From NCBI GenBank assembly GCA_037953625.1, contig CM075649.1, positions 119,037,290-119,101,289 of the forward strand: DNA of 64,000 nucleotides, in the 5' to 3' direction. This DNA comes from Crotalaria pallida (Eukaryota > Streptophyta > Magnoliopsida > Fabales > Fabaceae). Below the pieces are notes generated by a model, which saw nothing but the letters and a program-made list of their open reading frames with translations, was not told where the DNA came from and made no database searches. Positions 33,438-45,612 of this stretch are shown here, piece after piece. The translations under genes were made by a program, and so were the position numbers. Numbering within the stretch: the stretch's first letter is position 1; each line of letters opens with the position of its first letter.

Positions 33438-36086
33438 TGTCAAAGTATCAAATAGGGAGATAATAAAACCAAGGTCTGTATATTTAGTTAGTTCACGTTA
33501 ACTAAGGCATAAAAAAAATATAGGAGAAAATTTGTAAATACAACTATTTTGCTCTTGTTCTTTGTTATTAGTACTCCCTCCATTTCTTTATATAAGCACA
33601 GCATAGTGAGAATGTCTTCTTTTTTATAAGCACTTTGTCCAATTTTTAATAACATTAATTACTTTTTTTCATAAACATTCATAATTACTTAAAATTTTTT
33701 AAAGTCTTAATAATAATTATAAAAGTAATTTACATTGTTAATAATTGGACAATAAAATTGAGGACTTTTCCCTCCCATTTTGCCATTGTTAGTGGTCCCC
33801 ACCTCATCAACTTAACATACTAAATGATAAAATAAAGCATTAAATAATATGATTTGATATTGTGGGTAATAGTTGGGAGAATAAAAAATTATATGTCAGC
33901 TTATAGCACAAGCTTCTTTCTTTCACTCATTCTAAGTTTCCAGAAGAAGCTTTCATTCTTCCCTCTCTCTCCCGAAAACTTTTGTTGCCTCTCATCTCTC
34001 CTTCTTTCTCTCACTTAGTCTCTTTCTCCCTCATAATCGACCCTCTTTCTCTCCCTCTTCACCACACCACAATCATCACCCCAAGAGTAGTTATCACCAC
34101 CATCAGCATCGCTGTTTACCGCCACACATAAGCCTCCACTCTTCTCTCCGTGTACACCATGGCTCCCTTCACTTTAAGGTATCATTTGTTGTATTTTTAT
34201 GTTTTCATTTTCATGTCTGATTCTGTTTTCTTTGCATTAAGGTATCACTTGTTGTATTTTTAAGTTTGCATGTCTAATTCTGTTTTCTTTCTCATTGGTG
34301 TTGTATTTTTATTTTCCATTTTCACCTTTAAATTAACTAGGTTTAGATACTATTCATAGTGAAATTCGTAAGGCACACCAACTGCTCGACAAAATGCCCA
34401 ATCATTCCAAAAGGTATTTTACTCATTCTCTATTCAAGGCACACCAACTGCTCGACAAAATTCTTGCATTAATTTTTTTTTTGTGGCGATTGCATGACAG
34501 GAAGTCAAGAACCATAATGAATATTTAGGAGAAAATGACGCATTATGGTAAGAATCATCTTTGATATTTTATCTTTGATGTCACATTATCGTAGCACGCT
34601 TTGGGACTTGCTATGTGTACTTGGTTTTATGTCCCATGTAATTTTTAATCTTTGAGCATTGTGTGAGCCATCGTGTGTAACCCACTTAAATTGAGTAAGC
34701 TAAAGAAGTACTTGATCCATGAGAAAATAGCTTTTCAAAACTCAGATGTTATCACCACCATTAAGACACTTCATACTCCCTCTGTTTCGTTTTTGGTTTT
34801 AGGGATTTGATTTACTCTCTCTCCCTTCGTTTTTGGTTTCAGGTCACAAGAACAATTTTCCAGAACTCAGATTTATGAGGAAGGTGAGATTTTGGTTTTA
34901 TTTAGACTCCCTTTATATATGCATACTTTTGTTTTGTTTAATTTAGGGATTTGATTTCATATATTGTATTAGTTAGGGTTTTGATTTGGTATTTTCCTTA
35001 TTTAGGATTATAAAGGGAGTATGCATTTTGATGTCCATATGTTGTGCGTTGTTTCCTTTATGCTCATATGTTGTGCATTGTCTTTGTGTGTTGTGCCTTA
35101 GATGCATTCTATGTTTGAGGATATTTAGTTGTTTTCAATTGAATCAATTTTTACTTCCCTCTTTGGTGGTTTAATTTAACAGAGAGTGCAATGTTTCAAA
35201 TCCTATTTGAGTGAAAATATTTATAATAAGTTCTATTTTATATCTCTGCCTATGAATAAGAAATTGAGAATATATTGTAGTGGGCATGATACTAGCATGT
35301 GTTTTGTTCTGTTGCATTGCTGCCAATTAAGGCTTGGGTTGGACATTCCTTCTAATATATCCTCATATGTGAATCTACGATCTTGAATTATTTATATTTT
35401 AAGTTTTGGACATTTGCTTAACATCTCAGTGGTGGTAACTCATATTTGTGGTGCCATGAAAATTGACCCTTTCTGTCCAATGTATGGTGTCTAAGAAATT
35501 AACCACCAAATGTGGATATTCTCCCTTTCTTTTTTCTTCCTTCTCCAATATTATTTCTTCTTCTCCTGCTGATAGAGAGCGTGCGAGAGAAGGAGGGAGA
35601 ACCAAATATATAATAACCTCTTTTATGGCATTTCAGGTAGATCAAGTATGTGAATATAATTAAGCTTGATATATTGACATTATGACAATTGATATAAGCT
35701 TTAATATATGTTTCTTGGCTTCTATGTAACTAACAAAAATAGCTTTGATATTAAGGGTCTTCTTAGTTTTTTGGGAGACAAAAATCAGTCACTTCTTTTG
35801 AAGCACTCTTTTGATATCAGGTGCATATTTTAGAAAGTGGTCACTTCTTTTGATATTAAGGGTTGTTGCTTAGGGTTGAAACAGATGTACAAGTGATAAA
35901 AGAGAGGTTTTGATGAGTATAGGTTGGAATGCTTATAGGTTGTAGAAAGCATAGAGCCAAATGAATTTGTATTATTTTTCTCCCCCTTTTTTGCATCTCA
36001 ATCTTATTTACAAATGGATTTAAAAAAAATATTAAGCAACTATTCCTACAAAACTGATGAGTATGGAGAATATATGCAAAAGGATC
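33438..36086. other. Intergenic region downstream of UGT
   Basis: A Stowaway-like end (TACTCCCTCCATTTCTTTAT, 33571) is present. 33780-34990 is related to 52300-52830. At 34371 and 34436 a 26-bp segment starting GGCACACCAACTGCTCGAC is duplicated; one copy reads RKAHQLLDKMPNHSK, faintly like a pentatricopeptide-repeat N-terminus, with splice-like ends. No complete gene found. Confidence 0.5.
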
Positions 36087-39000
36087 TGTCGCGGCCGGGG
36101 TCCAGGGTTGCCCTCGGGGCCTCGCCTACGAGTGGGGGTCAACTGACCCAATATGGAGTCGCCACCGCATTTTGTTGCAAAAACGCGGAAAAGTAATAAT
36201 TAATTAAAAGAGATAAAACAATGGTCTCGAACTAGATAATTTCCGAGTTCGGGAGTCGGTTATGAGCCGGGGAAGGTATTAGCACCCCGTTCGCCCATTT
36301 GAAAATGGTACCTTTGATCGATTTTAATTAAAAGACCTAAATAATTGGTTTGCCAAGAAATAATTGTTTTTTATTGTTATGCCTGACAAGGTTGCCCTTG
36401 GTCCTACGTACCCTCATAAAATGAGGAATCAAGGCTACGTAGTTCTTAATGTTTTAATTTTAATGTTTTTTAGAAAAAAAGTTTGACACGAAGAGGAACA
36501 TGCACAAGACCTTGTCCTTTAGGGTCAATGAAAGGTGGATTTCCAAAACGCATTTTGTTAATACCTTTTAATAAAAATCATGAAATTTTATAAAGAAAAA
36601 AAAATCTTTAATTTACTATTTATTTGTAACGTAATTCAAGTTAAGTTACGTTTTACTTTGCTACCTTTTTAAAAAGGGAAATTATGCGAAGAGGAAAACA
36701 CATAATACCTCATCATTTAGATGAGGAAAAAATGAGTTTCCAAAATACATATTGTCAATACTTAAACTAATAAAAAAAAATCGTTTATTTATTATTTTAT
36801 AAGAGGCATTTATCTTTTAGTTTTTTTTTTATAACTTATTAAAATGTAATAATGTAATATTTATTTCTTTGAGTGTGGAGAGGAAGTCCTAAAGATCCCA
36901 CCACTAAAATGAATTTGGGTGAGAAAAATTGACTTACCAAAACACAACATGTATAATACAAATTAAATACCTATTCTAATGTTTTAAAGAAATGGGACAA
37001 TCATTAAACTAATGCGTTATAATTAGGATAAGGAAGAGTAGTTTTTTTTTTTATGAACATAAGGAAGAGTAGTTGCTTTTGAGTTGGAATATGACATGAA
37101 TGTTGAAAACGTTGGCTCATAATTTCAAGGCAGTGAACCAACACAAAACAAAAAAAATACCTTGGCAGAGATACAAATTAAGCCAACTCGTTGAAAGAAA
37201 AAAAAATGGCACAAAGCAAAGAACTGAACCAAGATCTACAGAGACCATAATCAATGTTAATGGGCAAACAAGAAAGAAACACATTTTCATGAATGAAGCA
37301 TAACTTGAACCTAGGATGCTCATTTTTATGAGAGACATATTATTATTAAAAAAAAAACCAAGAAAGCAGTGAAGATTTTTTAGAAACAGACATCAATCCT
37401 TATCCCATAGTATCATATTATGTCCCACTCCTATGAAATCCAACAAATTATACAGCTACAAGGAGTATATGATATATCATTGTAAAAAAAAAAAGCTCGA
37501 CAGAGGCAAATCAGTACGCACAGTGTGTACTAATTATAAATCATATAATTATTCACATTAGAAACTAACCTTGAGAACAGATTGATGAATACAAAAAAAA
37601 AAAAAATGCCCTCCTCACTCAGAACTCAAGCTACAAATGAAAAAAAATGTGTATTATTTATATTTCTCTTTCACTCGTTGTTTATGCTCTTCTTCCCTCT
37701 TGCTGCCTCTTTCCGGTTTACACTCTCTGTTTTTCGCTGCTGCTGCTTCCTCTTTTTATAGGCCTCCAATTAACGCACGAGGTGAAGATTGAAAAGGAGA
37801 GAACCGGATTTTATGCAGGGAACCGAGGAGAAGAAAAAAAAAACGTGAATCCCCTTCGCTGCTTGATGCGGATTCTGTGTGAGAAAGGTGAGAAGTGTAA
37901 CACCCCAAAATTTTAATCCCTGATTAATGAAATGTTAATTATAAAATTTGTTATAATTAATTATTTCTAATTTAATCTTTGATTAAAAATCTGTGATTGT
38001 TTTAGTGATGGATGTCTGAATTTATTTTTGCAAGTATAATCATGCATGAAATAAATATTTTTGCATATTAGTCCCTGAGTTGGGACCTAGAAGTAATTAT
38101 AGGAAAGGTTTTGGAGGGAAAGTAAATAAAATAATTATTTTTCAAAAACTGGGCAAAATACTCGAGTATTATCTTGACTACTCGAGTATTCTGGTCAGAG
38201 TTGCACGAGTTAGTGCGTTTGGTGAGTCACCACCAACGATTTCGTTTTGTTGACATGAAATCACCACTCCAACCACGTCCATAGCCGTCGTGTCAATCTG
38301 CATGCAAGCTCCAAGCGTCTATTTAAGCCATTCATCAACAAATCTGAAGCTTTTGTTGGTGAAATTGGGAAGTTAGGGTTCTGAATTAGTTTCCTTCGAT
38401 TCCTCTTCAATTTTGAGTGGTTGATTTCGAGTGATACACGATTACGAAGCTCACATCCAGGGCTTCATAAAGATACTAAGTTTGGTAGCTGAGAGCAAGT
38501 ATAGAGTGAGAATCGAATCTGAGAAGGGAAGGAGTTGAAGCTAGTTTCAATTTCTGGAGCTTACTTGAGCAATCGATTTTGGTAAGCCCTTGAATCTTTG
38601 AGACTTCAATTTCATTCCATTCTCTAATATGTGTTGCAGAGAACGATTTCTAATTATTTTCCCCAATTGTTTTGCATGATTTCACCATCAAAATCTTTGG
38701 TTTTATGACCTCACTCAAAACTGTGTTGCTGTCATATGATTCTTGGGGAAATTAGCTTGGAGTTCGTTTTTCTGTCCAATTTCAGTTCTCACACGACTTT
38801 GAGGTAAGGGGAAGTCTTTCTATTCACTAGATGGAGTTTAAGTTTCATGATTTTAATTAGAGGGCCACCAAGAGGCTCTAAGGGCTTAGATTGAATAGGG
38901 AAATTGGTTTGGAGACCAACTTGTGCTCTAAAACTGTGTTGAGCAAGTCCCATATGTTGCATGCAAGCTATCTTGAACATAAAATCACAAGATTATTGAG

Positions 39001-39215
39001 TATTTTGCAATTTGGTATATTGAGTTGTGAATTTTCATGTTTTATGCATAATCTTGTGATTCCCTGTCAAATCTGTTATTTGATGTGTTCTAAGTGTTTA
39101 GACATGTTCAATATGTGTTATATGAACTCTGTTGATCATTGGATTGGATTAGAAATGGTTAAAATTGAAAACGGTATGTTAAAACCAAGTTTCCAGCCTG
39201 TTCTGCAAGAAAAGA

Positions 39216-39536
39216 CTCGAGTACTTGGCTTGATACTCGAGTAAAATTTTGGTAAAACAGTGTATTTTGTGTTAGAACACTCGAGTACCAAGCCCAGAAC
39301 TCGAGTATCGACTGATGTATGGGGACATTTTATGGTAAACCACTCGAGTAATGCAGGAGTCATTCGAGTGTTCTGAAATTGATGAAGAACACTCGAGTAC
39401 TCATGAATCACTCGAGTATTTTTATGAATCTGAAACCCAAATCCTCAGAAATGCATGAACAACTCGAGTAACTGAGAACTACTCGAGTAATCTGGAAATA
39501 ATTGAAGAACACTTGAGTATTCTGAAGAACACTCGA
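39216..39536. repeat. CTCGAG palindrome cluster (diverged Tekay LTR)
   Basis: Ten intact ACTCGAGT palindromes plus two decayed ones (ATTCGAGT, ACTTGAGT), and two more upstream near 38161 and 38180. The number and layout are conserved although the surrounding sequence has diverged from the LTRs at 11868 and 20101. Confidence 0.85.
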
Positions 39537-40305
39537 GTAGTTTTACCCAGAACATTGAAAATACCATTTTTAATTTTGAATCATTGATTAATGCTTAAAT
39601 GACAATAATCCAAGTGATCTAAGACTTAAAGGAAATTGATTGATATGGTAATTTTCGTTTAGATGATGAGACGTTGCTCGGGTGGCACGTCGGGAATTAT
39701 TAAAAAGAAAAACACCAATCAATTCCTTTAAGTTCAGATAATGCATTCATTCTGGAGTTTGGATGATAGATCGTTTATCATGTTTTGGTAACATGAGGAG
39801 GGCCTTTGGGAGTGCCAATTGACGGCTCGCTTGATGACACGTTATGGTTGACGACGTGGTCGGCATAGTGAGATGCTGATATGGTTATACCGTTTGGATG
39901 ACGGGCCGTTTGGATGACGGTACGTTGCTCGGGTGGCACGTTATAACATTGCTCGGGTGGCATGGATTCCAAGCTTGTCGTGTACATTCTTGGTGAATGT
40001 ACGAATGTTGTACACCTGGGAGTACAACGCACTGTTGAGTGCTGGACGAAGTAAAGGATGGACGTCAGAGAGTGTCATAGAATGATGGAGATACGCTTGA
40101 GAGCTAAGTTCATACATCATGCCACTCATTTAAACTAAGGTTGATAAATGAAATAAGTGTGAGCATCCTACTTGCATCCTATATCTGCTAAATGCTAAAT
40201 GTGATTGTTGTTTATTGTTGCATGTATATACCTTCACATTGCACATACATTTGTGCTCTATTGATTATGTGTATAGAATTGCTTACCCCTATGCCCTTGT
40301 AGGTG

Positions 40306-40776
40306 ATGTCACGTTACATCGCTTGCATCGAGATCCGACCACTTCCTAGTGGTACTTGGATCTATGAGGACCATCGCGCGGTGTTCGAGGGAGAGGTAGA
40401 GGTTACCTTCTACCACCCGAACCCGTTGATCTGATTTCGTCCTCGTAGGTTTAGGATTCCCATCATATACACTATGCACGTACCCCCTTTTTACACATAT
40501 CATGGACCACCTCCCACGCGACCAGCTTGCTCATATCATAGCTTTCGTTTTCGACCTACCCGCTCACACCCTTTTTCTTCGAGAGTCGTCCGCGAGGAGA
40601 CTCCTCCATCTGATTCGAGGAGCCCTGTTAGGGTCTCACCATCTCCTGACCCGGTACTCAGTGGTAGGGTACCCACTCCATCGGATGAGATCGAGGAGGA
40701 CCCAGTGGAGGACGAGAGCGGAGGCGAGCCAGTCGTACACTCTACCGGGAGCCAGTGGAGGGATGACGATCCCTAG
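40306..40776 (+). pseudogene. LTR-encoded ORF, diverged copy with one stop
   Basis: Aligns without gaps over all 156 codons to the ORF at 10661-11131. ATG 40306 follows the same CCCTATGCCCTTGTAG acceptor. By hand count about 32 codons differ silently and about 17 change the residue; one of the latter is CGA to TGA at codon 43 (40432-40434). The C-terminal acidic motif SDEIEEDPVEDESG is unchanged. Once constrained, now probably dead in this copy. Confidence 0.6.
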
Positions 40777-41096
40777 GTATATGTGCATAGGGTTCATGAT
40801 GAGGATCAGGGGATCCGGTGTGAGGATGTTGTGGAGGAGATACTGCTGCTGCTGCTGTTGATGATGACTGATGATGATTGATGATGTTTACTGCTTCTAC
40901 TATCTGGAGACTACTACTACTCCTACTGCCAGATCTATGTGACCACCTCTAGAGTTTCATATTTTTGTGATGTATATTTTGTAGATATACTTTTGAGAAC
41001 TCTAGGGTTATAGTTTTACTTTTGGTATAGATCTTTTATGATGGACTTGTATATGGATCTTGGAGATATGACCATGGGACTATGTACTTTATGACT

Positions 41097-41144
<48 letters not shown>

Positions 41145-41541
41145 TATTATGTTCACATTACAATTATGCATAGTTCCACTATTTCTGCTTACTCTGATTT
41201 AACTTATTTAAATAATTCGGCTACGATAGAAATGAATGATATCAGTTCCGCAAAACGAAAGAAAGGATGACATCGCTTAATTTCTATTATATCAATACGA
41301 TTTCAAAGTACTGATGCTATCCAGTTTGTGAAAAGGTTTTAGAGTATGCCGAATTCAACACAATGTTTAAAATGATATGAACTATCTTCTCCAAGAATTC
41401 CGTGTTTTGATTGTGCACCCGCTTTTAAAGAGAAATTTTATTTCTACATTTTCTAAATACTTACAAGTCCATATTTTATCCGAGTAATGGTATAATTAGT
41501 ATATCAATTACTTGGAATTTGATAAAGGATGTCACACTGAG

Positions 41542-41553
41542 TGGTATCAGAGC
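41542..41553 (+). other. Primer binding site of the deleted Tekay relative
   Basis: TGGTATCAGAGC after the LTR end and a CTGAG spacer, identical to the arrangement at 18156-18172. Confidence 0.9.
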
Positions 41554-41785
41554 AAAAGTCAGATCCTGTAGTAGTTGAAGTAGTCCAGAAAGGTAGACAT
41601 CAACAGCAAGCAGGCATCCACAGGGCATATCTATTGTTTTGAATGTTAGTATCTTGCTTGATCTGAGCATTAGATACAAGTGAATGTTTTGTTTGGGGTT
41701 TTGGTTAAGACCTTAGAATAGTTGATGTGATGAATGTTTCCTTAGTTCAGCATATGTGACCATAAGTCCATAGCGTAGGTCTATT

Positions 41786-43083
41786 ATGGCGACTAGAAAC
41801 CAAAATCACACCAACGCGATGTTAGAGAGGATTACCGCGGTGCTGGAGTCCATGCAGCAAAAGCAATCTCAGCAACCACCTCAACCGGTTAATCCACCTC
41901 ACCAATGCAATGTGGGTTACACCGAGGCGAAGAGTCTGGCAGATTTTAGAAGTTGTAATCCACCCAAATTCGAAGGAGGATTTAAACCCGAGGAGGCTAA
42001 TAAGTGGATTCACACCATGGACAAGATCTTGAGAACCCTGGATTGCACGGAAGCTCAGAAGGTAGCATATGCAGTCTACATGCTAGCGGATGAAGCTGAG
42101 AATTGTGGAATCACACGGTTCAGCTCCTACATTATGAAGGAAGGGATGTGAATCGGGGCGTATTTATGGAGAAGTTTCTCAATAAATACTTCCCTGAGGA
42201 CTTGAGGAGAAAGAAGGAAGTGGAGTTCTTGCAACTGAAGCAAGGAGACATGAGCGTGGGTGAGTACGCGGCCAAGTTCGAGGAACTGATGAAGTACTCT
42301 CCATACTACCAGAACAACCCTGATGAAAGGAGCAAGTGTATCAAGTTTGAGGGAGGCTTAAGGCCCAAACTAAAGTCAATTTTCAGCTATCAACGGATCC
42401 AAAGCTTTCCTGCACTTGTGGACATGTGTAGGATGTATGAAGATGACAAGAAAGCTGAAGAGTTGCAAGCAACAGAGGGAAAATATAGCTGGAATTACGG
42501 ACCTCAGAGGCGCAAGGGTTTCAATAATCGAGGCAAAGGTCCATATGATCGCCGAGGGAAAGGCAAAGGAAAAGTTGGGGGTAATGATGGAAGAAACTTT
42601 CGAAGCAAGGCTCCATTCTGTAACAAGTGTAAGCGCCATCATTACGACCGTTTTTGTTGGGGAACAAGTGGTTGTTTCAACTGTGGAAAACCGGGACACT
42701 TTGCGAAGGACTGCAAGGAACCGGTCAAAGCCAATTCAAGAGGGGCAGCTGATAGGCCTGTGATTCAAGGAAGGGTTTTCACACTTAGTGGTGTAGAGGC
42801 AAGCCGATCTTCTGATCTTGTGCAAGGTAATTACTTGCTAAATGGTCAGCTATGTAATGTTTTGTTTGATTCTGGTGCAACGCATTCATTTGTTTTATAT
42901 GAATGTGTAAATCGTTTGAGTCTGCCTATGTTTGAATTGTCATACACTCTGAAAGTAGAAACCCCTGCTAATGCTCCTGTAGTTGTTTCTAGAACATGTC
43001 TTAACTGTTGTATAGAAGTGTTAGGACAAACCTCTAGGGTAGATTTGATCTGTTTACCCTTATCACAATTACTTGGAATTTGA
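41786..43083 (+). pseudogene. gag: Tekay-like gag-protease fragment with frameshift
   Basis: It begins MATRNQNHTNAMLERITAVL. The capsid domain frame is lost at about 42106 by a one-base deletion in a conserved Asn-Trp-Trp-Asn stretch, and reopens to give FPEDLRRKKEVEFLQLKQGD, the zinc knuckle CFNCGKPGHFAKDC and protease DSGATHSF. It ends where gag sequence jumps into LTR tail at CAATTA (about 43069). Confidence 0.9.
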
Positions 43084-43713
43084 TAAAGGGTGTCACAAGA
43101 AGATCACGAGTTCTTCGTGATATGAAATAAGGGGGAACACAAATTGATTGGAAAATCACAAATTGATTCGTGATTAGGAAAGGAAGAAGAAAATTTTAAG
43201 AGATGGAAATCAATAATTGATTGGAGATTGAGAATGATTTGGGGATTTAGGTTTTTTTTTTTTTTATTTTGAAGAAAGGGGAAGAAGAAACCAACAGCAG
43301 CTGCTTGCTACTGATGATACGTTGAGAGTGGGAATTAGGTTTGGAAATTGCCTTTTGGTGGCATGGTTTGGGCCTAACGGCCCAAACCCCTTTATTTATT
43401 TATTTATTTTTTGGTATTAACCCCTTTTTCTTTAAATCTCTTTTTTTTTTATTTTTTTAAAATAAATCCCAAAAATAAATTAATGCACAAGAACTAAAAA
43501 AATATTCAAACAAACTTTTTTTATTTTTTTTAAAACTTTTTTTTTTAAATTCTTATTTTTTTTAAATAACCCAAAAATAACTCAATACACAAGAATAAAA
43601 CATTCAAACAAGCTTTTTATTTTTTTTAATTATAAAAATTTGAGAATAAAAGTTTATTTAAATTTTTTTTACAAAATAATACTTTTGACCCCGGACAAAA
43701 TTAGGTGTCTACA

Positions 43714-43733
43714 ACTGCCCCTCTTTACTTGTT
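43714..43733 (-). other. Polypurine tract of the LARD
   Basis: On minus, AAGTAAAGAGGGGCAGT directly precedes the LTR start TGTAGACACC. It fixes the minus orientation of the element. Confidence 0.8.
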
Positions 43734-43888
43734 TCTTATCAGAGAGCAGGAGAACCATGGTTTGCAGGCTATCATGGTAAGGAACGAGTAAAGAAATAGA
43801 CACCGATTTTGTTCGGGAGAGAAATTGGAAACATACCGATTAGATCTGGAAATTCCTATTGCAGAAATATATAATAAATCCTCCTCAA

Positions 43889-44690
43889 AATGACTTTCGG
43901 CGTTTGTGCCGGGCGTCAAAAGACCCAAAATGATTTTCGACATTTCTGTCGGGGCATCAAAAAGCCCAACCAACATCAAAATGACTTTAGCGTTTGTGCC
44001 GGGTGTCAAAAGACCCAAAATGACTTCAGCGTTTATGCCGGGTGTCAAAAGACCCAAAATGATTTTTGACATTTCTGCCAGGGCATCAAAAAGCCCAATA
44101 ACAACTATTATTCTTCAGCGTTTCCGCTAGGATATCATATAAAGCCTAATAATAACGATGATTCTTCGACATTTCTGTCAGGATATCACGATAGCCTAAT
44201 AACAACTATGATTCTTCAACGTTTCCGCTAGGATATCATATAAAGCCTAATAATAACGATGATTCTTCGACATTTCTGTCAGGATATCACGAAAGCCTAA
44301 CCAACATCAAAATGACTTCAGCGTTTATGTCGGGTGTTAAAAGACCCAAAATGATTTTCGACATCTCTGTCGGGGCATCAAAAAGCCCAACCAACAACAA
44401 AATGACTTTAGCGTTTATGCTGGGTGTCAAAAGACCCAAAATGATTTTTGACATTTCTGCCAGGGCATCAAAAAGCCCAATAACAACTATGATTCTTCAG
44501 CGTTTCCGCCAGGATATCACGAAAGCCTAATGACAACGATGATGCTTCGACATTTCTGTCAGGATATCTCGAAAGCCTAATAACAACGATGATGCTTCGA
44601 CATTTCTGTCAGGATATCACGAAAGCCTAACCAACATCAAAATGACTTTCGGCGTTTGTGCCGGGCGTCAAAGGACCCAAGATGATTCTT
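43889..44690 (-). repeat. Tandem array of GAAA-loop hairpins in the LARD 3' region
   Basis: About 17 units of 40-52 bp. Read on minus (element sense), most units carry a small hairpin: GACA-GAAA-TGTC (43939, about 44168, 44276, 44548, 44596), AGCG-GAAA-CGCT (44117), or GGC-ACAAAC-GCC (43898, 44651). Connecting sequence GGCTTT or GGGTCTTTTG is shared. It lies just upstream of the PPT, where Ogre/Tat elements are known to carry tandem repeats. ORFs through this array are repeats, not genes. Confidence 0.75.
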
Positions 44691-45169
44691 TTAGAATTAT
44701 TATCTTTGAATAATCAAGTTCTGGTGATGCAAACAATGCAAATAGTAATGAGTAAAATGCAATCAATGCAAATGATATTGTTAATGAAAAACTAGTATGC
44801 TGCAACTGGTATAATGCAATGGATAATGTAACTGGTGCAAATGATGTCAAAAATGCATAATGCAAAATGAACTTAATACAAATGATGTGAATGAATATGA
44901 TTTGGAATCAACAATGCAACTCTAACTTTTTCTAATGTAAACCCATCAGGAATTAATGGGTCTAAAACGCAAAATTTTTTTTTTGTGTTTTTTTCCAACA
45001 AGATAAACTGGTCTCGACTCTATTGCTCTTGAAAACCAATACCGGGCCATACCAAAATCTGATCAAGACAGGCACGGGCGAATCCTTAACAAATTTCTTT
45101 TTTAATAACATCTTTTGAAAACTCAGCAATCTGACATTTGTCAATCATCGTCAAACAACTTGAACTTGT

Positions 45170-45612
45170 CCAAAATCTGCTCCAGTGTATTGTATTTAAA
45201 ACAATTACTGGGGAATCAATTTTTTTTAAAGGAATGCCCCGATATTTTTCATCTGAAGGCCAATAATGAATCTCTTCAAAAACTGCCCCAGTGTACTGTC
45301 TCATAGACAAATGCAAGGGAATGATTGATACTTCTAATTTCTTTTTAAAAAATGCCCCAGTATCTTATTCTAGGGTTTTCAGCAAAATTTTCCAGAACTC
45401 CTCCAATTGACTATATTAGCAATATTTGCAAAGGAACGAACAATCCGCTTGACCTCTCTTCAAAACTGGCCCCAGTATCTCTTTTTAGGACTTGTTAAAA
45501 AGTTTTCAAAATTGCCCCAGTTTGATTAACGAGCAACAAAACTTTCCAAAATTGCCCCAGTTTTGAGCAACGATTCACCGAGGATAAGGAATCTTCAAAA
45601 TTGTCCCAGTGT
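45170..45612 (-). repeat. Interspersed TGCCCCAGT motif repeats in the LARD
   Basis: About eight copies of AAAA-YTGCCCCAGT or close variants at 40-80 bp spacing (for example 45284, 45350, 45508, 45552). Element sense: ACTGGGGCA followed by a T-run. No coding capacity in 44700-47650. Confidence 0.55.

Larger units (their letters stand above)
37896..43097 (+). mobile_element. Internally deleted Tekay relative
   Basis: Flanked by AGAAG (37891-37895 and 43098-43102). It consists of a full LTR 37896-41536 (TGTAACACC..GATGTCACA), PBS, most of gag-protease, then directly the last ~31 bp of the 3' LTR. Pol and almost the whole 3' LTR are missing. It is related to, but clearly diverged from, the full element at 9931-21761. 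LTR landmarks: TATA-like CTATTTAAGCC near 38322, donor TTTTG|GTAAGC near 38582, CTCGAG cluster 39216-39536, acceptor CCCTTGTAG at 40302. Confidence 0.9.
36087..43713 (-). repeat. 3' LTR of the LARD (split by an inserted Tekay derivative)
   Basis: LTR sequence at 36087-37895 and 43103-43713, starting (on minus) TGTAGACACC. The inserted element 37896-43097 duplicates AGAAG. Without it the LTR is about 2.4 kb. Confidence 0.85.

Noticed and set aside
34159..34420. Possible pentatricopeptide-repeat gene start
   Set aside because: Only about 15 suggestive residues; frames close after the putative splice, so not called as a gene.
43725..44072. 115-codon ORF with repeated GLLTPG motifs in the LARD
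   Set aside because: Product of the tandem hairpin repeats being multiples of three; no other support.
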